From positions 171,999,251-172,063,250 of the forward strand of contig CM060967.1 in NCBI GenBank assembly GCA_030765045.1: DNA of 64,000 nt, read 5' to 3'. Both the position numbers and the translations under genes were made by a program. This DNA comes from Tenodera sinensis. Lineage: Eukaryota; Arthropoda; Insecta; Mantodea; Mantidae. Shown here piece by piece: positions 49,326-60,162 of the stretch (position 1 is the stretch's first letter; each line of letters starts with the position of its first letter). A model generated the notes under the pieces. The model saw nothing but the letters and a program-made list of their open reading frames with translations. It was not told the origin of the DNA and made no database searches.

Positions 49326-49368
<43 letters not shown>
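49326..49368 (+). repeat. (GA)n tract
   Basis: About 20 GA units. Shorter GA runs lie at 48811-48829 and 49207-49231. The interval 48531-49325 otherwise holds a 163-residue open frame that I do not support (see rejected items). Confidence 0.95.
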
Positions 49369-49369
<1 letters not shown>

Positions 49370-49484
49370 AAATGTATACATTGCTTCTTACGATCTCCAA
49401 CGAAATCACATCCCTAGCACCCTTTCTCCCCAAACCCCAGGTTGCTCATTGCTAAGGGTCTTTCCGAGAAGTTACAGGCGTAAA

Positions 49485-49665
49485 ACCCTGATGTGCTGCA
49501 CTCACATGACTTTCTATACTCTTTCTATATCTTCATTTCCCATACAAATATCTTAAACATATGGCGTTCTAATCAAAATCGTTAGAGCCATTTTTCAGAA
49601 AATCAAAGTTTTCCTTGTAAAGCGTAGTTTAGGGCGGAGGAATTTTCTTTTATCAAATGGAGGGT
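49485..49665 (+). repeat. Family A, plus fragments
   Basis: The left end CTGATGTGCTGCACTCACAT jumps to the middle blocks ATATCTTAAACATATGGCGT and TTTAGGGCGGAGGAATTTTC with about 0.4 kb missing between. Confidence 0.75.
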
Positions 49666-49945
49666 AGTTATTCACTTTTTTATCTCTTGGTCCAGCAAAG
49701 GCAGCGGAATGTTAAATCTGCATATAGGGAACAGGGTTAAAAGATTTGAGTGTCGCTCAAACCCTAGCTAGTGTATTCCCATATTCCCCTTATATCTACA
49801 AGAAAATTGCCAATTGATACGATAATTTCTGCAAATGTTTATCTCAACTAACCTGAACTAGATACAAGAATAAGTTTGTAAGAATAGTTTGTACATGTGT
49901 ACATGAGTAGAGAAATTCATATGAGTGCAACACATCACTGTAGCT
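49666..49945 (-). repeat. Family A left half, minus, abutting the plus fragment
   Basis: GTGTCGCTCAAACCCTAGCT, CCCCTTATATCTACAAGAAA and CATATGAGTGCAACACATCA. It joins the plus fragment directly, forming another inverted pair. Confidence 0.8.
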
Positions 49946-49954
49946 CCTCAATTG

Positions 49955-50065
49955 GTTCTTCAGGGAGCTAACAAAGCTGAGTGTACCCCGGACCTATTCT
50001 TCCAGCGGTAGATAATCTCTACTTCGGTACCGGGAATCAAACCATGCTCTCCCGCCATTCAAAGA
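49955..50065 (-). mobile_element. SINE-like fragment, minus
   Basis: On the minus strand GCATGGTTTGATTCCCGG gives a B box. It is followed by TACCGAAGTAGAGATTATCT and AATTGAGGAGCTACA, sequence resembling arthropod SINE bodies. The head upstream of the B box is not recognisable. Confidence 0.4.
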
Positions 50066-50729
50066 CAATTACGTATGGGCATAAAATATAATACGAGTAG
50101 ATATATTTTTCAATGTTCGCCTATGCTTAACTACGTGGGCCCATCGCCGCTCCCTGGTGACCTCCGAGCACTTGGTACTCCAAATTGTTCATGCAGCATA
50201 GTTCTTGAAGTTGTTGTGGCATACATCGCTTGTACGGATGTGCACTGTTGAAGAACCTCTTGTCGTGGGGTCTCATCACGCAGAGGAATTTACTGTTGCC
50301 CAGTGTATCTTCAACATGATGCAATTACGGGGGTCGCCCGTTCGGTCGATCGATCGATATTCGAAGACACTTGAATCGAGCTCTTCAGAGTTTTGTGAAG
50401 TTATTACATCAATAGGAAACTGTCTCGTATTCGCCACAGTTGTGTCGCTAAGGGCCCACACTTCACTTATTTTGTCCTCTGCTACAGGGGTTGAGATTTC
50501 ATTATCGTGCCTCTCGCCCTTGTTTATGCTTCAGTATCGCTGTAAGGGTTGCTATTACAAGAACGAACTGCCAATGGTCTCGTTCCTCTAGACAAAATAT
50601 CTTATAAAAACCTCATTAGTTTCTTTCATAATAGGTTCAGCTCTTGTTACTTTCTATTCTACTGTCCGAGCACCAGAAGAAGGCAAGCTGGAGCAATGTG
50701 CTACGTAATGGCAGCAGATAAAACAAAAA
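50066..50729. other. Unannotated stretch
   Basis: Overlapping open frames of 128 (plus), 65 and 61 (minus) residues lie here. None has a recognisable motif. Confidence 0.4.
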
Positions 50730-51035
50730 TCTGATGTGTTGCGCTCACATAACTTTCTCTACTCTTGTACTAACCACTCTTACAAACTCTTATTCCTATT
50801 TCTTCTTCGTGTTAGTTGAGATAAACACTTGCAGAATGTATCGTATTGTATATTTTCCTGTAGGTGCAAGCGGAATATGGGAATACAGTAGGCTTTGAGA
50901 GATAGTAAAATGTTTTAAACCTTTGCACGGTTGAGATATAAAAAGATGAATCACGATCTTCATTTGACGAAAGTTAAGTTTTTCAAATTTCACACAAATA
51001 ACAACGAATGGTTCACTCTACAAAAATTATTTAAA
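50730..51035 (+). repeat. Family A left half, plus
   Basis: TCTGATGTGTTGCGCTCACA to ACAACGAATGGTTCACTCTA, with one block (TCCGTTCTCT) missing before GCACGGTTGAGATATA. 51036-51779 has no recognised feature. Confidence 0.88.
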
Positions 51036-51779
51036 AATTATTATATACAAAAGAATAACCAGGTGACAACGCGTATATTATAATTTAACGCCTCTATGTA
51101 AATAATTTCAACGTTTTGTTGTATTTATATTGGATAAATGCAAACATGATCGTTATTGTATGGAAAAGACGGTGTCGATTTTAAACGCTTTGTTCCATAA
51201 TACACTATAATATATATATTTTTTCTTTCCAGCGCTTGGATTTGACGGATTTTACTTCCTACGGGAACAATTTCTGGCGATGTCATGTTGGAGAAAGAAA
51301 GAGAAAAAAGTATAGAGAAATGGGGAAGAAAAGAATGGAGCTGGATTTGATTAAGTGAGTTTGGATCGTACCATTTCCTCCGAAAGACAGACAGACAGAC
51401 AGATGGACAGACTAATATACGCGGGGGATGACAGGAAACATGTTTTTGAAGTAAAAGGATCGCTACAGGGGTGGGAAAGAAATCTCTCTTCTCTTTTATG
51501 GAGAGAGGGTGGGAGAGGGGGAGAGATTCTTGTCTTGTCTAGGTATTTTGTCTGGTTCAGTTATGTCCAACGTTTGCGAAAGAGGAGAGGTTGGATTTAC
51601 CTCCTTCAACTACACGCGGAATTTGCGCCTCTTTAACCCCAGACGTGTATGTGCTAGGCTTTCACGATCGGTGTCCATTTGGAATAAAATATGTTCCGGG
51701 CTTGCAGGCCGTGGTCGACGTGTAGGAATTGCTCCTGACGTTTCACTCAAGTCTGCGTTGAGCATCTTCAGAGGACCCA

Positions 51780-52085
51780 ACAATAGGAATACAGTAGGCT
51801 TTAAGCGAAAGTGACATGTTTTAAAGAGCTGGTTGCTATGCGATGCCTTTGAAAATTGCCTTCTGTTTGCAAGACCAAGAGATTAAAAAAAAAGAAAAAA
51901 AAAAAAAAAAGAATATCATATTCCTATTTGAGAAAAATATAGGTATTGGTAAATTGAAACACATGATAGAGAATAACTTGCAATTGGTTTACTCAAAAGG
52001 GAAACGCAGCATTTGACATACATTGTATGCTTTAAAAGATCCACATGTTTTATTGGTAAGGTTTTGTCTGTCTTACTGATCACCA
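51780..52085 (+). repeat. Family A middle, variant plus copy
   Basis: AATACAGTAGGCTTTAAGCG, the subfamily insert GCTGGTTGCTATGCGATGCC, a poly-A run (51887-51910) and ATGTTTTATTGGTAAGGTTT. Confidence 0.75.
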
Positions 52086-52479
52086 TTTTTGAAAAGGTCT
52101 TGAAGAGGTCTTCTGAAGACATTGAAGGTGTGACTTAGAAACTGCCATGGAATCGCCCGTTTGTGTCCGTCACTGGAGTGGAGTGGGTGTTTGGACATCC
52201 CTGGTCTAGTTGTTTGAGGAAAAGAAGCCGAAGATGTTTATTACGGTCACGCCCGATAAGAACAAATCGCGCACTTCCTTCTCCATAATCCCGTGTCGTG
52301 TCTTGTCGGGGTTTACCGTTAACAACCCTTGCGGTCTCTACATATTTCCTCACGACGACCGAGCTGGAGCAAATGTGACGCAGACTAATGCTCGGGGGCG
52401 TAATGCTAATGAAAATGATAAGTCAACGGCTTAGAGAAGAAGAAAACACACGAAAAACGAGCTCGCGTAACGCACGAGA

Positions 52480-52638
52480 ATGCTTCTCTCTACCCTTGTT
52501 ATATACACATTCGTATCTTCTTCATGTTTATTCGAGAAACATTTGCTAATTTTCTTGTAGGTGCAAGGGATATACAGTAGGCTTTGAACGATAGTCATTT
52601 ATTTTAAAGCTTTCAAATTCCGTTCTCTTTGTAATGCC
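52480..52638 (+). repeat. Family A left fragment, plus
   Basis: TGCTTCTCTCTACCCTTGTT, TTTTCTTGTAGGTGCAAGGG and AAATTCCGTTCTCTTTG, then repeat B begins. 52086-52479 has no recognised feature. Confidence 0.75.
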
Positions 52639-52860
52639 TGTGATTGGCTTGCACTCGCATAGTAAACATGAAACAACACGGCAGGATATTTGTTTACGCT
52701 GACGACACACGCTGCTGCTTTGTTTGTTTAGGTACTGAGCTAGTGAAAGTGACTCTCATACAATCTGCAGTGTTGCCAGCTTGTTTTCGACAGAACTAAA
52801 ATATCTCCATAGGAAATAGTCAGAGACAAAAACATAAGATGCAAAATATGTTCCAAATAT
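52639..52860 (+). repeat. Dispersed repeat B, copy 3
   Basis: TGATTGGCTTGCACTCGCAT, TTTGTTTACGCTGACGACAC, ACAATCTGCAGTGTTGCCAG and AAAATATCTCCATAGGAAAT. This is the longest of the three copies and joins family A exactly at its internal block. 52861-53585 has no recognised feature. Confidence 0.8.
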
Positions 52861-53589
52861 CGAGATTTATCACTGCTTTAAATTAATATAATGCTTTCCC
52901 TTCCTCCCTTCCTTCCATATACATATATAATGTGTAAGAGTTTATATACTGAGTAACATTTTGCTGAAGGTGAGAAAGAGGTCAACCGTAATGCGAGCAG
53001 AAAGGTGGAGGTGGTGAACTTTGTTAAATTGTTACAACACTGGGATATGTTTGTGTAACTGGAGGTCTATCAAAACAAAGAAGCATCAGCTTTTCACTTG
53101 TTAAATTGCCAGAAGACAGATGTAACAGGATGAAGGTGGCTTCTCTTTGAGAGGGCCGAGAAGGGTTTTACCTTCCATAAGCTTACTGTGTTTGACAGTT
53201 CCTAAGAGTTTAGCATTAAGATTTTCTTTGAAGAGAGGGCACTAAACTGTTTCAAAGGTCAATCCCATTCTAATGCATTTATTTTTATTTTCGCAGGTGA
53301 GTTGAAACCTGTAGTGTGACTGAGGAAGATATGTACTCGTAAGTAGCAGCATTATTTTCTGTTTTGAAGTAATGCATGTGTGAGATATGAACAAAAATTA
53401 GGGTAACTTAAAACATTAAGTGTATGCTAATACCTATTATATGGAGAGAACATCTGTGAGGTTAGGTTAGTCTCACGAGTTTATCTCTAAATTACTTCTC
53501 CTAATTCTTTCAGTGTTGAGAATCCCAGCCTTATAGATAGTCACAGGCTAGGGGTGTCATTGCGTAGGTTTCACATGGTACTGGAGAAT

Positions 53590-53880
53590 ACCTTGTAGGT
53601 ACAAGGAGAATATGGGAATACATTAGGGCTCGAGCGATCGTCAAATCTTTTAAAGATTTGAAATTCCGTTCTCTTTGCACGGCTAATATATAAAAAATGA
53701 ATAGCGATGCCGCATTTGACGAAAGTTTAAGTTTTCAGAAAATGATACAAATATTATCTCCGAAATGGTTCACTCTACTAGAAAATTTATCTGGACATAA
53801 ATTGTGTATTTTAGCGAAATCTACATTTTTTGTATAGTAAGTTTTGTCTATCTCTTACGGTTAAGAAGTTATTCTTGTCT
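53590..53880 (+). repeat. Family A middle, plus
   Basis: TACCTTGTAGGTACAAGGAG through AATGAATAGCGATGCCGCAT and AAATTGTGTATTTTAGCGAA to GTCTATCTCTTACGGTT. Confidence 0.88.
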
Positions 53881-54127
53881 CAATTTTACCTACAGCTTTA
53901 TGAAAATTGCATGCTTTACTGCCTTATATGACGCAAATTCAATGACATGGAACAAATATTTTTTACAAAACTACATTGCTATTCTTCAAAATTATCAGGA
54001 AATATCCACCATTTTAAAAGTAATTGTAAGAGATAATTACATAAAACGTACAGCGGGCTCCAAATATTTTCCGAGCCACATGTTCCTAGCTGCGCTGGGA
54101 AGACAAGATGACTTATCGGTAGGTTAT

Positions 54128-54240
54128 GCCAGGTGGTCTCAAAGGTCGACCTGCCAGCTCATACCTGTCTACAACAGTGAGGTACATAATGTGTTTGTAA
54201 GTCCACAGAGAATATCATTCCGAGCTAACATTTCTTTAAA
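54128..54240 (+). repeat. Dispersed repeat D, copy 2
   Basis: CCAGGTGGTCTCAAAGG, CATACCTGTCTACAACAGTG, ATGTGTTTGTAAGTCC and GAATATCATTCCGAGC match 7646-7735. Confidence 0.65.
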
Positions 54241-54255
54241 TATGAACCGGTTTAT

Positions 54256-54256
54256 C

Positions 54257-54311
<55 letters not shown>

Positions 54312-54312
54312 G
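54256..54312 (+). repeat. (ATT)n microsatellite
   Basis: About 18 ATT units. Confidence 0.95.
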
Positions 54313-55239
54313 AGGAATACATCATATAAACTATCTTTGTTTAATTAGGTAATTGTTTAAACGTATTTCTTAAGCGCCGTTAATGCTACCACAAGAAAGC
54401 AATGTTAGCTGTTCAAAAGATTGTGGTGACCTTTTTTGTTAGGGTAGAATAAAATTGATCTACTTTTTCTTTTTGTTACATTCTCAACTGTCACTTCATC
54501 CGCACGTTTTGTCTCACCCCACATTGTTGTTCTTTCTGCGCCTCTGTTAGGCATATTCACAATAAAATAGTGTATTTTAATGAAGAAAATAGATTTTAAA
54601 AAACGAGAGCTCTAAACAATACTCGAAATGTGTTGGTTATACACACACGGATGCTCTGTTTACAACTAAGGGCTGTACTCAGTGATCGCCACGCCGCCTG
54701 AACGTGTTACCAGGAGGTGGGGCAGGCTCAGTACAGCACGGATCGCAGGCTGTTTAGAAGTCTGAAGGTGCAACATCTTCCTTCAGTTTGGATATACTAG
54801 TGCACGTAATGAAGGAGTTTCTGTGGACCTTGGCGGCACAGCTCGGGGCGGTTGCGTAACCTTCGATTTCCCATCACATGGTCGGGGGTTAGGTCTAATG
54901 GGAAATGAAGTCAGTCCTCAGTACGTACGCAGTGCTCTGCTCAGAACGTGCCACTTATTTCCCTTGAGGTTCAATACCACTTAAAAATGAGACTCACGTT
55001 ACCCGAGGCGAACGAGCGAGCGAGCCAGCGACGTAACCACCATTTTTTGCTGCTTCTTTTCGCGTCTCTGGCGAGATAATCCGGTCGCGGCGACCACTGC
55101 GGTTCGCACTTACTGTTTTGTTAAGACCTTCATTTCAGATCCCCTGCGACTCTGGTGCTTTCATAACTCCGCCAATTGCCTTTTTCAATGTTGTCGTAAG
55201 GTTTCATGGTAGGTACACTTTCAAGTCAGTTTTGTGTGT
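54313..55239. other. Unannotated stretch
   Basis: GC content rises around 54660-55100, without open frames, Pol III boxes or repeats that I can support. Confidence 0.45.
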
Positions 55240-55445
55240 CTGTGAACAGCATAACTCAAAAACGAAATGTTGGTTAAAAACCAAAGTTGGTACTTCAATT
55301 TAATCTCTCTCTCTCTCTCTCTCTCTCTTTATATATATAATATCGTTTAGCTTAGCTAACGCGGACAAGATCGAGGAATAAGAGTTCCTAAGAATGGTTA
55401 TTACAAGAGTAGAGAAAGTCACGTGACTGCACACACATCCCATTT
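55240..55445 (-). repeat. Family A, internally deleted minus copy with (CT)n
   Basis: AACAGCATAACTCAAAAACG to TTGGTACTTCAATTTAATCT, then a (CT)n tract (55303-55328), then directly the left end GGAATAAGAGTTCCTAAGAA to AGAGAAAGTCACGTGACTGC. About 0.5 kb of middle is replaced by the microsatellite. Confidence 0.85.
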
Positions 55446-56119
55446 TAACTGTAGTTTTGTATAATTTCAATTAAGGATAACGCTACTTAGCTAGGGCTAG
55501 GGTTAGTTGAAGAAAAGTGACTGCCTTAAGCTGTGCCTAATTCCTTAAAGTCGTTAAGCCCTGTCAAGGACAGGTACGGCTGTCGGCGTGGTTCTTGCCG
55601 TTGGTGCGCCCCTCGCTGTGAAGGAGTTCTGGGACTATGAGACCCCTGATCAGCACACATTGTTCACGTCAACGAATTTCCTATAAACAAAACGAATCCC
55701 AGATGCATTTAGTTCGACTCCCTACATACCAGTCATTGTTTTAACCAAAGGGTAGTAAGGCAATAGATGAAATAGCACGCATTGAGTATATCAACAAAAT
55801 GAAAATAATGCAATAATGAAATAACATGCCTGCACAAAAACCATTTCAGTTCACTGAATTGAACCTTTAAAGAACTGTCCTTTTGTATCCATCATATACG
55901 ATAATGGAAATGTCTCCTGAAGAATAGTTGAGCACTGCGTTTAATGCACATATTAGATTGTGACGTGGTTATTACACGAACTTACTCCATACTGAACCTC
56001 AATGCAATACAGGTTCCGCTTTTAAGTATAACTAAAGAAATTGCCGTAATTCTGAGCTAATACGAATCTGGAAATGAAACTACTTGTTACAAATAGTGAA
56101 ATCTGGGAATTTTTTAAAC
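55446..56119. other. Unannotated stretch
   Basis: No gene, RNA or repeat signal supported. Confidence 0.5.
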
Positions 56120-56370
56120 TTATTGTTCATAAACTTCAACATGGTTGTGATCAGTGGCAACGCCCAACAGCCATTCAACCTCGACCCATGCGTCGAAGTT
56201 TGTCAATTCACGTAACAACTGGTGTTCAGATCTGGTAATCTGGGAGGCCATGTGATCTACGATGATCCTCTTCCGATCCATCTGGCAGGTATGCCCGTAG
56301 TACATTGGTAAAGTGTGGTGGTGCTCCATCTTACTGTAAAGTTGTCCACATGTTGACTGATGAATGATAT
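56120..56370 (-). pseudogene. Mariner/Tc1-type transposase relic, C-terminal half
   Basis: Three minus-strand frames together preserve the catalytic end of a DDE transposase. One frame reads DGAPPHFTNVLRAYLPD from 56330, which matches the QQDGAPPH block holding the second catalytic aspartate. Another reads IPARWIGRG and then, after a stop, ITWPPRLPDLNT, the block leading to the third catalytic residue (usually RSPDLxPxDFFLWG). The third frame carries LTNFDAWVEVEWL and HNHVEVYEQ, which resembles the C-terminus, and closes at TAA near 56120. The LWGxLK segment is deleted, and at least two frameshifts and one stop are present. It resembles the family of the relic at 16339-16580. No terminal repeats were located. 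Confidence 0.75.
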
Positions 56371-57057
56371 TGTATACATTCTTCTACGAAATGATCTGCG
56401 CGTGCGCGACTGTTCTAAACCTAACAACACCGAAAGATTAAAACTTCCAAGAATAGAATCTGTCATAATATAACTTTTACCACTTTAAAAAATAGTACTC
56501 TGACTCAGAAGCCATAGTCAAACCATACCTACGTAAAAATGGTTTTTGTTATTGTTATTATTTTATTGTAGAAGAAAGACGCCTGAAATGGTATAAATGC
56601 GTGCTTAGAAAGTCAGAGGACCGAATACCCAATAACATCCTCAATTTGAAAGTAGAAGGGAAAGGGCAATATGCAGGTGCGTTCGTTCGAAAACTAGGAG
56701 GTTTAAATAAACCTAGATGTCTCTCACGCTCCTAGCGACCAGCGGAGGGTTAATTATGACGTATTTATGCATATACGAGTAAGTGAGTAACCTGCATTCT
56801 CCTGACATGGTCCAACAACGTACGACAGACTTCCGTCAGCTGATTAACTGACACACGGAGCGGAGGAGAAGTGATAGAAAAACTGTCTCCTCTTGGAGAG
56901 ACTAAACCATATACAGTTGAACCTGCTTCATAAGTAACCTACTTCTAAGTAATTCGTATTTATACTTACATTTTTGTAGATCCTGGCAAAATGTAATTTA
57001 CAAACCTTATTTATACGTAATTCGCTCTTATACTTATTAAATTTCAGTGAAATAAAT

Positions 57058-57545
57058 TGAAATCCTTCACCTTACAAAAATTATACTTTAATTGTGTGTT
57101 TTAGCAAGAGCTACTTTTTTGGTATAATAAGATTTGGTCTATCTCTTATCAGTTATGCAGTAATCGTCCAGAGTAAATACGATAAAAATATCTCAAACAT
57201 ATGGCATTTTAAACAAAATCTTTAGCCATTTTTAAGAAAATCAAAATTTTCGAAACATTTTCCAAGTAAAGGGTAGGTTAGGGTGGAGGAATTTTCTTAA
57301 AAATCTTTGTGACGCATCCTTAAAAGACATTGAAGTTAAATACCAACTTTGGTTTTGGCGAGTTTTCGTTTTTGAGTTATGTTGTCCAGAGGCTGACACA
57401 AACAGACATGCTCACATGGACCTTTTCATAAAAAGCTTTTTTTAAATTCAGGCTGCCGCAAAACACATACTTTCGGTGGAATCTCGACATCGAATGCAAT
57501 ACTTCGTCTACTTAACTATACGTAGTAGAGAAAGTAACTGTCTGC
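57058..57545 (+). repeat. Family A right half, plus (reference for the right end)
   Basis: It runs from TTACAAAAATTATACTTTAA through TGGTTTTGGCGAGTTTTCGT and AACATGCTCACATGGACCTTTT-like sequence. It ends with the hairpin-forming CTATACGTAGTAGAG and AGTAGAGAAAGT (57524-57535), the inverse of ACTTTCTCTACT in left ends. 56371-57057 holds no recognised feature. Confidence 0.9.
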
Positions 57546-58899
57546 TCATTTCTAAGTGAAGAAGTGTCTATTGCCCTGCACAGTAACCACTGTCTCCATA
57601 AGATGGTTGCCAACTTCAACATTACGAATACATAATAGACAGTGCTGAGAGCAATGTTGCCAATCAAGCAAATGTTGCAAAGTATTGTGAATGAACAAGT
57701 TCGCGGTTGAGAGAAGAATAATGGAGTATACTGAACTTCAGATGAAGTGCATTGAATAGTGAAGTTGGAAGCACAGTGATCTGAAAGTGTTTCTTGGTGG
57801 CGTAAGACAGTTCAGACGTGAAACATACAAAACCACTAAGCAATTAACAACGTTTGTTGCAATTCTTCTCTTCCCTCCCTACCCCTCCCCTCGGTCTGCT
57901 CCATCTTAATTGGATCGTCCGAGACTAGCTCAGGGATTTTACTCCCCTATACCTAGTATGTACATTAATCGTGTACGATACATAAACTTACAGATGAGAT
58001 ACGAGGATAACAAACAGCCATTTTGTTTCCGTTTTTAACATAAAGCAGGGGTGGTCAACGTGTTGCGACAGTCTAAAACATACGAATGGGAGGCTAAGCT
58101 AGTTGACCTTTAGAGTTGCCTTCTGCGCTGAGGAAAATGCAACTGATTGATAAACTTCCTGGCAGTTCGCACGGAATTCAGGTGGCTTTAGGGAACTCGC
58201 ACGGAATTTAGGAAAACCGAGCTAGTCGACTTCACCCTCCGTTTTGCAGCGGGTACCTTTGTCTCACTATTTTGGATTTGGGCAGTAAACTGGTGACTTT
58301 GGGGGAGCGGTCATGTAACTAAATAAGTATAAATAGGTATTTTAAATCTAAATTAAATAATTATATTAGTATTGGTAAAGTATTCAAGTAAGTGTGGCTC
58401 TGGGCTGATATATGGGCCTATTCGTAAAAGCATTAAGGTCTCTCTGTGTCTGGTAAACAGCTCGCTCACTCAATACTCACTAAAATTGCTTCACTTCAAG
58501 ACTATCACCACGATACAACCCCCCCCCCCCCACACACACACACACAAACATACACTTATGTATAACTGATTAACCTTAAGGAATAGGCAAAATCTTACTG
58601 ATTTGCTAAACCACATCATTGGTCATACGTTTTATGGAGTCAGCATTTCTATGATATTGCTTCTTACTGTTTCGCATTTTTTGCATACGTTTCTCAAATG
58701 GAACGTTTTTATTGGTTTGTTCTGATTGTGTTTCCCGTTTTCCTTAATATTGTTGCTCTTCTAATCCTGTAGCGAGATTCCACTTAGCGACAAGTTCTAG
58801 AACAGGGTGTCCCTTGATTCCATCGTGTGAGCCCGCAGTGATTTTGCTACATCGAGCCGTACTGATATTTATGAGTTATAATAATATAACATTTTGATT
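57546..58899. other. Unannotated stretch
   Basis: A C run with (CA)n (58519-58546) is the only notable motif. No supported gene. Confidence 0.5.
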
Positions 58900-59370
58900 T
58901 AGTTGAGAATGTCTCCAACGATTTCCATTAAAATGCCTTATGTTTCAGATATTTTTATTGTAAGTGAAATGTATATCTTGAATTTTCTAGCTATAACATA
59001 TGTAGTATTATTTACATTGAATTGCTTTTGAATAACTGGTAAACTGTAAGAGATAGACCAAATCTTATTATATAAAAATATAGATCTCGCTAAAACACAC
59101 AATTTATGTCCAAATACATTTGTTTGTAGAGTGAACCATTTCGGAGATATTCCTTGTTATTTGTGTGAGTTTTGGAAAACTTAAACTTTCGTCAAATGGA
59201 ACATCGTTATTAGCCTGCAAAGAGAACGGAATTTGAAAGACTTAAAATATTTGAGTATCGCTCAAAGCCTACTGTATTCCCATATTCCCGTTACACTTAC
59301 AGGCAAATAAACAATAAGATAATTTCTGCAAATCTTTATATCAACTAACACGAAGAAGAAATAATGAAAC
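58900..59370 (-). repeat. Family A, minus copy cut by the candidate transposon
   Basis: TTTGATTTAGTTGAGAATGT through TCTTGAATTTTCTAGCTATA and GAAAGACTTAAAATATTTGA to CAACTAACACGAAGAAGAAA. Other copies continue ATAGGAATAAGAGTTTGTAA, but this one stops at GAAATA, within about 10 bp of the inverted repeat at 59372. Confidence 0.88.
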
Positions 59371-59389
59371 ATATAGAGCAATTCCGCGT

Positions 59390-59403
59390 GTGACTAACTG
59401 ACA
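59390..59403 (+). promoter_or_regulatory. 14-bp subterminal motif, copy 1
   Basis: GTGACTAACTGACA, overlapping the inner edge of the left inverted repeat. A transposase-binding role is an inference from repetition and position. Confidence 0.5.
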
Positions 59404-59569
59404 TTTACACTACATTTTCTTCTTAAAATGTCTGTCTAATGGCCAATATAGGTGTAAAAATGTTATTTTAACGACATACGATGACAGAGAATACATTGGC
59501 GGTTGTGATAGGAAATATAAAAACCTTAAAAAGTGAAACAATTATTTAATAATGAGCGCTAAACTTTTC

Positions 59570-59583
59570 GTGACTTACTGACA
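59570..59583 (+). promoter_or_regulatory. 14-bp subterminal motif, copy 2
   Basis: GTGACTTACTGACA, one mismatch. Confidence 0.45.
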
Positions 59584-59758
59584 TTTTTGTCAACTGCAGG
59601 TCCAACTTCAAATGTTTGTTCTCCGTTTTCTCTGAAAGTTTTCTTATTTGATTTGTTCTGAAAAATCATTTGAGAGAGGAACTTCTAAGCTTTTAAATGA
59701 CCTGAAAAAAGGTTTGGCATGTTATTCTCATCTGGAGATATTTATTCAAAAGGTCAGC

Positions 59759-59793
59759 GTGACTAACTGACATGAGTTTGTGACTAACTGACA
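59759..59793 (+). promoter_or_regulatory. 14-bp subterminal motif, copies 3 and 4
   Basis: Two exact direct copies of GTGACTAACTGACA at 59759-59772 and 59780-59793, 21 bp apart start to start, or about two helical turns. Confidence 0.5.
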
Positions 59794-60162
59794 CTTGCGA
59801 AAATTGTAATACCTTGTCTTTGTTTTACATGGTATAACATGTGGTAAATCATAGTGATACGTATTATACGTTACATACATGTAATACATACAGGTGTGTA
59901 GTTGTATTTATCATTTTGAGAGGAATCATATCCTTTGGAGAAGCATTACTGTCATGCAACATAAACAGAATAAACAGACGTTGACAGCTCTCATTTCTTA
60001 TCACAGTTACGTCCTTGCAAGTATAAAAAGCTGACTCAAAACCATAACAAAGACGACACATGAGAGCACACAGCACATACCTGTATCATATGATTGGACT
60101 CATAGTGCAGGAACGCTAGATGCAGTAGCCTCGTAGTACACGCGCATATCACTACACTGTTT

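Noticed and set aside
50127..50591. Open frames around 50.2 kb
   Set aside because: There is no recognisable domain and strands overlap. A cysteine-containing minus frame looked protein-like but could not be supported.
52980..53340. Possible exon with TTTTCGCAG/GTGAG splice-like sites
   Set aside because: No continuous open frame or homology-like motif across the interval.
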